Shown here: positions 1 through 5,208 of the stretch, piece by piece
Layout of the letters: every line of letters starts with the position of its first letter
Numbering within the stretch: the stretch's first letter is position 1
From: an uncultured Selenomonadaceae bacterium
GTDB lineage: Bacteria; Bacillota; Negativicutes; Selenomonadales; Selenomonadaceae
Direction of reading: 5' to 3'
Assembly (NCBI GenBank): GCA_905236255.1
Contig: CAJOPK010000178.1
Span: forward strand, 1 to 5,720
Length of the DNA: 5,720 nucleotides
Notes under the pieces: model-generated
What the model was told of the DNA's origin: nothing
Database searches by the model: none
What the model saw: the letters and a program-made list of their open reading frames with translations, nothing else
Position numbers and translations under genes: made by a program

Positions 1-11
1 AAAAAAATTTT

Positions 12-39
12 TTGCCGTATGTAAATTTTGTGATAGAAT
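12..39 (+). promoter_or_regulatory. Extended -10 promoter for the first operon
   Basis: The -10 hexamer TAGAAT at 34-39 is preceded by TG at 31-32, giving the extended form TGnTAGAAT. A partial -35, TTGCCG at 12-17 (4 of 6 matches to TTGACA), lies 16 bases upstream. Transcription would start near 46 and give a leader of about 26 bases before the ATG at 72. The same TAGAAT hexamer is used in the symporter promoter near the window end. If real, this places the operon start inside the window, so the genes up to recO need no upstream partner for transcription. Confidence 0.55.
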
Positions 40-58
40 ACCAAAAAGTTTTTTCGAG

Positions 59-64
59 AGGAGG
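59..64 (+). promoter_or_regulatory. Ribosome binding site that fixes the first gene's start
   Basis: A perfect AGGAGG sits 7 bases before the ATG at 72. An in-frame ATG at 18 has no comparable site and would lie upstream of the predicted transcription start, so the ATG at 72 is preferred. Confidence 0.8.
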
Positions 65-71
65 AGCCGTC

Positions 72-332
72 ATGAAAATTCAAGGTGCGGTAATAATCGA
101 ACAGGGCGTGACTTTTGCAATAATTGCGGTCAAGCAGACGGTAACAAATTACACGGCACGCGCAATGCAGGTGCGCCATGAACTTTCCTATTTCTTCCCG
201 AATATGCCGATAATTTTGATGTCGCAGGATTCAAACGGAACTCCGCATTTTTACGGACGGCGGGACATTGTGGAATTTTTGAAAACCGTTCGATTGGATC
301 AGATTCCCTGGAAAGAATATCACATATATTGA
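72..332 (+). CDS. Small conserved hypothetical protein (86 aa)
   Basis: Function unknown. The open frame extends upstream to 12, but the AGGAGG at 59-64 and the predicted promoter point to the ATG at 72. The 86-residue product looks like a compact soluble alpha/beta protein: a hydrophobic strand pair (about residues 2-20, MKIQGAVIIEQGVTFAIIAV), a helix (about 27-42), a strand ending in PIILMSQD (46-53), a GTPHFYGRRDIVEFL segment (56-70), and a C-terminal IPW (78-80). It has no signal peptide, membrane helix or cysteine pair. From memory it resembles a small uncharacterised family in Negativicutes and some Proteobacteria with the same QGVTFAI, ILMSQDS and IPW blocks; I cannot confirm this here. 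It is the first gene of the unit and the carrier protein follows after 23 bases, but a functional link is not shown. Confidence 0.8.
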   Translation: MKIQGAVIIEQGVTFAIIAVKQTVTNYTARAMQVRHELSYFFPNMPIILMSQDSNGTPHFYGRRDIVEFLKTVRLDQIPWKEYHIY

Positions 333-355
333 GTATAAATTGAGGAGGAATTTTT

Positions 356-592
356 GTGAAGAAAATTATTGATGTTTTGAAAGAATTTCGCCCGGAGTAT
401 AAATTTGAAGAGGTTGACGATTTTATTTCGGAAGGAACTTTTGATTCGGTGGATTTGCAGGAATTTTACGGCGTGTTGGAAACGGAATACAATATCGAAC
501 TTGCCGGAACCGATCTTTTGCCGCAGAATTACCGCAACATTGAGAGTATCCGCGATCTTCTCGAAAGTCGCGGCGTAAAATTTGAGGATTGA
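356..592 (+). CDS. Acyl/peptidyl carrier protein (PP-binding domain)
   Basis: A 78-residue, acidic, stand-alone carrier protein. Such proteins carry an acyl or aminoacyl group as a thioester on a 4'-phosphopantetheine arm. The arm would attach at Ser31, in the motif FDSVDLQEF at the start of helix 2, the usual place for this family. The rest fits a four-helix carrier fold: helix 1 at about 1-12, helix 2 from 31, an ETEYNIEL turn at 42-49, and a final helix near 62-71. The start is GTG at 356 with GAGGAGG 7 bases upstream (342-348). The sequence is not that of a typical fatty-acid AcpP, which has a GADSLDT-type motif. It looks closer to specialised carriers such as DltC-like proteins that work with an AMP-forming ligase and a membrane acyltransferase. 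Neither partner is in this window. The stop codon lies 2 bases before the membrane protein's ATG, so the two are probably co-translated. Confidence 0.88.
   Translation: MKKIIDVLKEFRPEYKFEEVDDFISEGTFDSVDLQEFYGVLETEYNIELAGTDLLPQNYRNIESIRDLLESRGVKFED
584..588 (+). promoter_or_regulatory. Ribosome binding site inside the carrier gene that sets the next start
   Basis: GAGGA lies in the last codons of the carrier gene, 6 bases before the ATG at 595. A TTG at 589 in the same frame would directly abut this site with no spacing, so the ATG at 595 is the better start. Confidence 0.65.
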
Positions 593-594
593 TC

Positions 595-2064
595 ATGACC
601 AATTCAATTATAAACGGTCTTCTTAAAATTCCCGCCACCGCAGTCTTTGCGGCGTATGTTGCATTTTTTGCCCTGCGAAATTATTTTACTCCCCTCACAA
701 ATGATGATTATTCTTACAGCTTTATGTGGGACGGGGCGCACGGCGGCAACGTAAATAAAGTGGCAACCGTTTACGAACGTATTTCTTCCTTTGAAGATAT
801 TTGGCTTTCGCAGTGGTCACATTATTTCACTTGGGGCGGACGAACGGTTGCACATACGACAGATCAATTTTTCCTTTGGATAGGCAAGCCGGCTTTTGAC
901 ATTGCAAGCACATTCGTCTTTGCCGTGCTGTTGTTGTCAATTTATCAAATTACGATTAAGCCCATGCGCTGGAGCAGAATTTCGGCAAGACGGTTGACGT
1001 ACATTTTTTTTGGCATATGGTTTTGCGTTCCGGTATTCACCGAAACGATGCTTTGGATGACGGGAGCCTGCAATTATTTGTGGATGACAACTTTGCAGAT
1101 AATTTTTCTCCTGCCTTACATAAACGCATTTACCGAATCGTTGCCGGGAGATGCCAAAATTGTTTCGGCTCATCGCGAGTCTTCGGAAATAAAATTTGTT
1201 TTCATGATTTTCGCCGGAATAATTGCCGGTTGGTCAAATGAAGCGGGCGCAATTGCGACGATATTTTTGGCGGCGTTTTTCATTTTTTTCACAAAACAAC
1301 GTGCCGGGTTGCAAAGTTGGCAAGTCGCCGGTTTTGTCGCTCTTGTAATCGGTTTTCTGTTCATGATGTTTTCGCCCGGCAATTTGGCAAGAATGTCCTA
1401 CGCTTACGATACTTTCCGCGTGGATTTCGGAGTGATGTATCAACATTTGAGAACGTCGATACCTCCTTTTGTGAAATACGAATCCGTTTTGTTTCTGCCG
1501 ATAATTTATCTCGTATACAAATATTTTGGCGCCGGAATTTTGAGGAAAAAGTTTGACGACGTAAATTTTAAAATTGTCGTTGCCTTCACTTCAGCTTCAA
1601 TTATTGTTTTGGCGGCGTTGCTGTTTTCACCGGAATTTCCGTTGCGTGCGGGTTTTCCTTCACCGATATTCTTGATAATCGCATCACTGACGGCGGTCAA
1701 CATAATTGTAAAGGAACATTTGCTTGAAAGCGGATTTTTGAAATCCGTCGTCGTGCTTGCCTGCGTTTTCATAACGGCTTTGGGGGTCGTTTCGACGGTT
1801 TTCAGTATGTCGGTCGATTGGAAATTTTTAAAACAGATGCGAAATCGCTATCACATAATTGAGCGACAACATGACAACGATTTGGTTGTCGTTCCGAAAA
1901 TTCACCGGGTTCATTCAAAGGCGGATTTGTTGGGAGCCAGAACGGCGTATTATTACTACTTCCACAAAGTTGCAAACAGCGGAATTTCGGAGGACCCGAA
2001 TTTTTACAGAAACGTGGAATTTGCCCGTTATTACGGATTGAAACAAGTTAAGGAAGAAGATTAA
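595..2064 (+). CDS. Multi-pass membrane protein, DUF6056/GT-C glycosyltransferase-like
   Basis: A 489-residue polytopic membrane protein, probably acting on envelope glycan or lipid-linked sugar; substrate unknown. There are roughly ten hydrophobic segments, at about residues 11-30, 103-120, 133-148, 161-178, 200-212, 219-232, 243-259, 297-311, 326-343, 356-372 and 384-404, then a hydrophilic C-terminal tail of about 80 residues. After the first segment an NDDYSYSF motif (36-43) lies where GT-C glycosyltransferases carry catalytic acidic residues. It is followed by WGGRTVAH (80-87), a glutamate and WMTGACNYLW (150-163), SNEAGA (214-219) and SPGNLAR (260-266). These blocks, and a C-terminal pattern DPNFYRNVEFARYYGL (467-482), match my memory of DUF6056 proteins. 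The start is ATG 595, with GAGGA at 584-588 correctly spaced. The gene directly follows the carrier-protein gene, hinting that they cooperate, and recO follows after 40 bases. The family call is from recalled motifs; enzymatic activity is inference. Confidence 0.75.
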   Translation: MTNSIINGLLKIPATAVFAAYVAFFALRNYFTPLTNDDYSYSFMWDGAHGGNVNKVATVYERISSFEDIWLSQWSHYFTWGGRTVAHTTDQFFLWIGKPAFDIASTFVFAVLLLSIYQITIKPMRWSRISARRLTYIFFGIWFCVPVFTETMLWMTGACNYLWMTTLQIIFLLPYINAFTESLPGDAKIVSAHRESSEIKFVFMIFAGIIAGWSNEAGAIATIFLAAFFIFFTKQRAGLQSWQVAGFVALVIGFLFMMFSPGNLARMSYAYDTFRVDFGVMYQHLRTSIPPFVKYESVLFLPIIYLVYKYFGAGILRKKFDDVNFKIVVAFTSASIIVLAALLFSPEFPLRAGFPSPIFLIIASLTAVNIIVKEHLLESGFLKSVVVLACVFITALGVVSTVFSMSVDWKFLKQMRNRYHIIERQHDNDLVVVPKIHRVHSKADLLGARTAYYYYFHKVANSGISEDPNFYRNVEFARYYGLKQVKEED

Positions 2065-2104
2065 ACCTGCAATTTTCGTGACCGACAAAGGATAAGCGGA
2101 ATTT

Positions 2105-2851
2105 ATGGAAACATTTAAAGTCGAAGGAATTATTTTGCAGACGACCGATTTCGGCGACGCAAACAGAGTCGTTACCCTGTTTACGGAAGAATTTGGGAAG
2201 CTTGACGTAAATGCTTACGGTTGCCGGCGGGCGAAAAGTCCCTTTTCGGGTGTCATGCAAATGTTTAATCATATTTCGGCGGAATTGAGCAGGGGATCAA
2301 AAGTCGACACGGTACGCGATGCCGATATTGTGCATTTTTATCCCGCAATCACCGCCGATCTTGAGCGGCTGGCGTATGCCTCTCTTTTTTTTGAAATTGT
2401 AAATCGGATGACTTTGCCGAAATTTCCGGAGAAACCGGTTTTTGATCTGTTGAAAAGATTTTTGCCTTTCCTCAACGACCGAAATCCGAAAATCGCCGCG
2501 CTTATGGGAGCCTGTCAATTTATGCAATTCAGCGGTATTCAGTTAAATTTCGACCATTGCGTTCATTGCAACAAAAAAATCGAAGGTGACGCTTATATTT
2601 CTTTGCCGGACGGCGGTGCCGTTTGTCAAAATTGCGTTGAATTTTCAAACGACGCGACGGATTATCCGGAGAATTTGCGTTTGACCTTTGAAAAAATGTT
2701 AAACTTTTTGGGGCGCGAAGATGAAAAAATTTCTTTCAAGCCGCAACAGATTCGGGCGGCGGAAGATTTTTTCTTGAATTACATTCAATCCGAACTCGGC
2801 AGAGAACTCAATTCCGCAAAATTTATTCGTCAACTTTCGACTTCTTTTTAG
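2105..2851 (+). CDS. recO: DNA repair protein RecO
   Basis: RecO anneals complementary single strands and, with RecR (and RecF), loads RecA onto SSB-coated DNA in recombinational repair; it is cytoplasmic. The 248-residue length is normal. The N-terminal OB fold (about 1-80) opens with the typical VEGIILQTTDFGDANRVVTLFT and continues with the basic YGCRRAKSPFSG block. The C-terminal helical part holds a four-cysteine zinc site: CVHC (152, 155) and CQNC (174, 177), preserved as in Gram-positive RecO. The ATG at 2105 is preceded by AAGGAT at 2089-2094, slightly far, with GCGGA nearer. It lies 40 bases after the membrane-protein gene with no visible promoter or terminator between, so it is probably the last gene of that operon. 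It converges with the regulator gene, 25 bases away. No anomalies. Confidence 0.96.
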   Translation: METFKVEGIILQTTDFGDANRVVTLFTEEFGKLDVNAYGCRRAKSPFSGVMQMFNHISAELSRGSKVDTVRDADIVHFYPAITADLERLAYASLFFEIVNRMTLPKFPEKPVFDLLKRFLPFLNDRNPKIAALMGACQFMQFSGIQLNFDHCVHCNKKIEGDAYISLPDGGAVCQNCVEFSNDATDYPENLRLTFEKMLNFLGREDEKISFKPQQIRAAEDFFLNYIQSELGRELNSAKFIRQLSTSF

Positions 2852-2876
2852 AATTTCGCAAGCCGTTTAAATTTCT

Positions 2877-3557
2877 TTATTTTTTGCGTTTTCTCAATGC
2901 CTTCAAAAGAGTTTCTTCCGCGTGTTCCATGTGACGTTCGGCGGCTTCCCTTGCTCCGCCGGCATCACCGTCCGCTATGGCTTCCACCATGTCGCGATGT
3001 TCTTCCAATGTTTCCCGGAGCCTTCCCGGATAAGACATTGACAAAGTTCTGAAACGCGCAAGCTGATCCTTCAAATTGCTGACTATACCGACAAGTCGTT
3101 CGTTGCGGCTGACCTGATACAAAAGACCGTGAAATTTTATATCCGTTTCGACAATTTTATCAATGTCGTTTTCTTCTATATAACCTTCAATTTCCGTCAA
3201 CAAACTCTGCAAAGTTTCAAGTTCTTCCGGCTCTATCCTGCGCGCGGCAAGTCCGGTGGAAAGTGATTCCAGAGCGGAACGAATTTCAAAAATTTCCTTT
3301 ATGTCGCGGACGGAAACATCGGAAACGTAAGTTCCGCGACGCGGCATCATTATCACATAACCTTCCTGCTCAAGTTTGCGAATTGCCTCTCTTACCGGAG
3401 TCCGACTTATTCCCAATTCTTCGGCAAGCTGAACTTCCATAAGCCTTTCGCCCGGCTCCAAAATTCCCTTTCTTATCGCGTCGCGCAAAGTTTCGCAGAC
3501 GACTTCCCGGAGCGGTTGATAACTGTCCAAATTTACCGGTGCAAGTTTGTTGCCCAT
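2877..3557 (-). CDS. GntR-family transcriptional regulator, FCD (FadR/VanR) class
   Basis: A 226-residue DNA-binding regulator. The N-terminal winged helix-turn-helix spans about residues 14-78, with LAEELGISRTPVREAIRKLE (45-64) as the helix-turn-helix and RRGTYV (73-78) as the wing. The C-terminal all-helical FCD domain (about 85-220) binds a small carboxylate or similar ligand, often through a metal. The four expected metal ligands are present: Asp139 and His143 (TDIKFH), His187 (EEHRDM) and His209 (ERHMEH), so it is likely a functional sensor. The ligand cannot be told from sequence. The ATG is preceded on its strand by AAGGGAA at 9 bases (3567-3573). The gene is divergent from serS and convergent with recO. 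Its promoter holds a palindrome, and GTATAC-centred boxes lie here and before the AGCS symporter, making that transporter a plausible target (inference). Confidence 0.94.
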   Translation of the reverse strand: MGNKLAPVNLDSYQPLREVVCETLRDAIRKGILEPGERLMEVQLAEELGISRTPVREAIRKLEQEGYVIMMPRRGTYVSDVSVRDIKEIFEIRSALESLSTGLAARRIEPEELETLQSLLTEIEGYIEENDIDKIVETDIKFHGLLYQVSRNERLVGIVSNLKDQLARFRTLSMSYPGRLRETLEEHRDMVEAIADGDAGGAREAAERHMEHAEETLLKALRKRKK

Positions 3558-3603
3558 AATCTTTCATTCCCTTACAAAACACTTCAAAAATTCTTTCGTC
3601 GAA

Positions 3604-3633
3604 ATTTTACCGGAAAATATTTTTCCGGGTCAA
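3604..3633 (-). promoter_or_regulatory. Promoter of the GntR regulator gene
   Basis: On the minus strand, TTGACC (plus-strand 3628-3633) and TAAAAT (plus-strand 3604-3609) are separated by 18 bases, each 5 of 6 matches to consensus. Transcription would start near 3597 and leave a leader of about 40 bases. The spacer is almost entirely a palindrome. Confidence 0.6.
3610..3628. repeat. 19-base palindrome in the regulator promoter (putative operator)
   Basis: CCGGAAAATATTTTTCCGG has perfect 8-base arms (3610-3617 and 3621-3628) around TAT. It fills the spacer between the -35 and -10 of the leftward promoter, where a bound protein would block RNA polymerase. It lies upstream of both predicted transcripts, so it is unlikely to act as an RNA hairpin. 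Which protein binds is unknown; the adjacent GntR protein is the first candidate. Confidence 0.5.
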
Positions 3634-3645
3634 CAAAAAAATGAT

Positions 3646-3655
3646 TTGTATACTG
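3646..3655. promoter_or_regulatory. GTATAC-centred box (possible GntR operator, imperfect)
   Basis: TTGTATACTG matches 8 of 10 positions of the perfect palindrome TTGTATACAA found before the symporter. The shared run is TTTGTATAC (3645-3653). It lies 12 bases upstream of the regulator's -35. It also contains TATACT (3649-3654), which could be a -10 for serS, but no convincing -35 accompanies that reading. Confidence 0.35.
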
Positions 3656-3718
3656 TATTTGTTTGAAAGCACGTCGAAAAATCGCAATCGTCAATTTTCT
3701 TGCAGGGGAATTGCGGCA

Positions 3719-3746
3719 TTGGCAGAAAAGACAAGTTCTGTAAATT
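3719..3746 (+). promoter_or_regulatory. Candidate serS promoter
   Basis: TTGGCA (3719-3724, 5 of 6 matches) and TAAATT (3741-3746, 4 of 6) are 16 bases apart. Transcription would start near 3753, giving a leader of about 28 bases that carries the AAGGAGGAA ribosome binding site (3761-3769). The weaker alternative is the TATACT at 3649-3654, which would give a leader of about 120 bases. Confidence 0.35.
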
Positions 3747-3780
3747 TGTTAAAAGTTTTTAAGGAGGAATTTTTTCTAAA

Positions 3781-5055
3781 ATGCTTGACATGAAATTTGT
3801 ACGCGATAATCTCGAAACCGTCCGTACAATGTTGAAAAATCGAAACAACCCTTTGAGTTTGGACGGATTTTCCGATTTGGAAAAAAAGCGTCGCGAAATT
3901 TTGAGCGAAACGGAACAACTCAAAAATCAAAGAAATTCGACTTCAAAAAAAATCGGCGCAATGAAAAAAGCCGGAGAAAATACCGATGCCATTTCCGCCG
4001 AAATGCGTGAAGTCGGAGCGAAGATTTCCGAACTTGACAACGAATTGCGTGACGTTGAGGAAAAACTTCGCGATTTTCTCCTGCATATTCCGAATATGCC
4101 GAAAGAGGACGTTCCGATCGGAAAAGACGATTCGCAAAATCCGGAAGTTCGTCGGCACGGAGAACCGCGTAAATTTGACTTTGCTCCGAAAGCGCATTGG
4201 GATCTCGGCGAATCTTTGAATATTTTGGACTTCGACCGCGCCGCAAAAGTTTCCGGTGCAAGATTTACTTTCTATAGAGGACTCGGTGCAAGACTTGAGC
4301 GCGCCTGCATAAATTTCATGATGGATTTGCACGCAAACAAGCACGGCTATACCGAAATGCTTGCGCCTTACATTGTCAATCGCGACAGCATGATCGGCAC
4401 CGGTCAACTTCCGAAATTTGCGGAAGATATGTTCAAAGTCGAAAACTCCGATTTTTATCTCGTCCCGACTGCGGAAGTCCCCACGACAAATTATCATCGT
4501 GACGAAATTCTTTCCGCAGAAAATCTGCCGGAATATTACAGCTGTTACACCGCCTGTTTCCGGGCAGAGGCCGGATCCGCCGGACGTGATACTCGCGGGC
4601 TTATTCGTCAGCATCAGTTTAACAAAGTCGAATTGATTAAATTCACCAAGCCGGAAGATTCGTGGAACGAATTGGAAAGCATGGTTGATGCGGCGGAGGA
4701 CGTTTTGAGAATTTTGGAAATTCCTTACAGAGTCGTTCTTCTTTGCACCGGCGACATGAGTTTCACTTCCGCAAAAACCTACGATATTGAAGTTTGGATG
4801 CCCGCGCAGGATAAATACCGCGAAATTTCTTCCTGCTCGAATTGCACGGATTATCAGGCGCGCCGGGCAAATATAAAATTCCGCCGCGACACAAAATCAA
4901 AACCGGAATTTGTTCACACATTGAACGGCTCCGGAATTGCCGTCGGCAGAACGGTTGCCGCAATTTTGGAAAATTATCAGCAGGAAGACGGCAGCGTTTT
5001 AATTCCGAAAGCTCTCGTCCCCTACATGGGCGGAGTAGAAAAGATTTGTAAATAA
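3781..5055 (+). CDS. serS: Seryl-tRNA synthetase
   Basis: Cytoplasmic class II synthetase that charges tRNA-Ser (and selenocysteine tRNA where present) with serine through a seryl-adenylate. The 424-residue length is normal. Residues about 1-105 are the N-terminal tRNA-binding arm, opening with MLDMKFVRDN and forming a long charged coiled coil (about 30-100). The catalytic core shows TAEVP (230-234), motif 2 from FRAEAGSAGRDTRG (260-273) to HQF (278-280), the EISSCSN block (348-354), and motif 3 NGSGIAVGRTVAAILE (382-397), so all class II signatures are intact. The ATG at 3781 matches the usual family start. AAGGAGGAA (3761-3769) precedes it at a rather long spacing of about 12 bases. It is divergent from the GntR gene and probably monocistronic, as a strong terminator follows. 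No T-box leader is visible. Confidence 0.98.
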   Translation: MLDMKFVRDNLETVRTMLKNRNNPLSLDGFSDLEKKRREILSETEQLKNQRNSTSKKIGAMKKAGENTDAISAEMREVGAKISELDNELRDVEEKLRDFLLHIPNMPKEDVPIGKDDSQNPEVRRHGEPRKFDFAPKAHWDLGESLNILDFDRAAKVSGARFTFYRGLGARLERACINFMMDLHANKHGYTEMLAPYIVNRDSMIGTGQLPKFAEDMFKVENSDFYLVPTAEVPTTNYHRDEILSAENLPEYYSCYTACFRAEAGSAGRDTRGLIRQHQFNKVELIKFTKPEDSWNELESMVDAAEDVLRILEIPYRVVLLCTGDMSFTSAKTYDIEVWMPAQDKYREISSCSNCTDYQARRANIKFRRDTKSKPEFVHTLNGSGIAVGRTVAAILENYQQEDGSVLIPKALVPYMGGVEKICK

Positions 5056-5073
5056 ATAGAGTTCACACATTGC

Positions 5074-5110
5074 GAAGTTGCCGCTTGAAAATCCGGTGAC
5101 TTCTTTTTTT
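5074..5110 (+). terminator. Rho-independent terminator after serS
   Basis: A 10-base-pair stem pairs GAAGTTGCCG (5074-5083) with CGGTGACTTC (5094-5103), including two G-T wobbles, around a 10-base loop. Seven T residues follow directly (5104-5110). It starts 19 bases after the serS stop and separates serS from the symporter transcript. Confidence 0.92.
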
Positions 5111-5123
5111 AGGCTAATGTCTT

Positions 5124-5133
5124 TTGTATACAA
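5124..5133. promoter_or_regulatory. Perfect palindrome TTGTATACAA next to the symporter promoter (putative GntR operator)
   Basis: This 10-base perfect palindrome has the GT...AC symmetry typical of GntR-family operators. It ends one base before the -35. Its centre would lie about 42 bases before the predicted transcription start, a position compatible with activation by contact with polymerase, or with repression. The FCD regulator encoded nearby is the obvious candidate binder; this is inference. Confidence 0.5.
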
Positions 5134-5134
5134 T

Positions 5135-5163
5135 TTGACACAATTTTTGTTTTTTATTAGAAT
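5135..5163 (+). promoter_or_regulatory. Sigma-A promoter for the symporter gene
   Basis: The -35 TTGACA (5135-5140, perfect) and -10 TAGAAT (5158-5163, 5 of 6 matches) are separated by the ideal 17 bases. Transcription would start near 5170, giving a leader of about 39 bases. It lies downstream of the serS terminator, so the symporter is an independent transcription unit. Confidence 0.85.
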
Positions 5164-5189
5164 ACGGTTCGTATTTATAAAAAATTTTA

Positions 5190-5205
5190 CGGGAGGTTCG
5201 GGAGG
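5190..5205 (+). promoter_or_regulatory. Tandem Shine-Dalgarno sequences before the symporter
   Basis: CGGGAGG occurs twice with a 9-base period, at 5190-5196 and 5199-5205. The GTG start at 5209 is 12 bases after the first copy and only 3 after the second, so neither spacing is optimal. No better in-frame start codon is present. Confidence 0.5.
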
Positions 5206-5208
5206 AAA

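Noticed and set aside
1..13. A7T6 tract as the tail of an upstream terminator
   Set aside because: The window starts within it, so no stem can be seen. It cannot be told apart from an AT-rich upstream promoter element.
12..71. N-terminal extension of the first gene to an upstream ATG
   Set aside because: The extension overlaps the predicted promoter and lacks its own ribosome binding site, while AGGAGG sits 7 bases before the ATG at 72.
589..594. TTG start overlapping the carrier-protein stop codon
   Set aside because: The GAGGA at 584-588 would abut the TTG with no spacing, whereas the ATG at 595 is ideally spaced.
1511..1520. TCGTATACAA, a 9-of-10 match to the putative GntR operator
   Set aside because: It lies in the middle of the membrane-protein coding region, away from any promoter. 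It is treated as chance, and it warns that the box alone is not very specific.
2852..2876. Bidirectional terminator between recO and the regulator gene
   Set aside because: The region is AT-rich, but only a 5-base CGCAA/TTGCG pairing with a large loop was found, too weak to call.
3661..3780. T-box riboswitch or other structured leader before serS
   Set aside because: No T-box core (the AGGGTGG-ACCGCG type) or terminator hairpin is present. The best pairing is CGCAAT (3683-3688) with ATTGCG (3710-3715) around a 21-base loop, which is weak.
3943..4614. 223-codon open frame on the minus strand
   Set aside because: It is entirely antisense to serS, whose protein is unmistakable. The translated product is low-complexity with no recognisable motif, and there is no ribosome binding site. 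It is a shadow of the codon bias.
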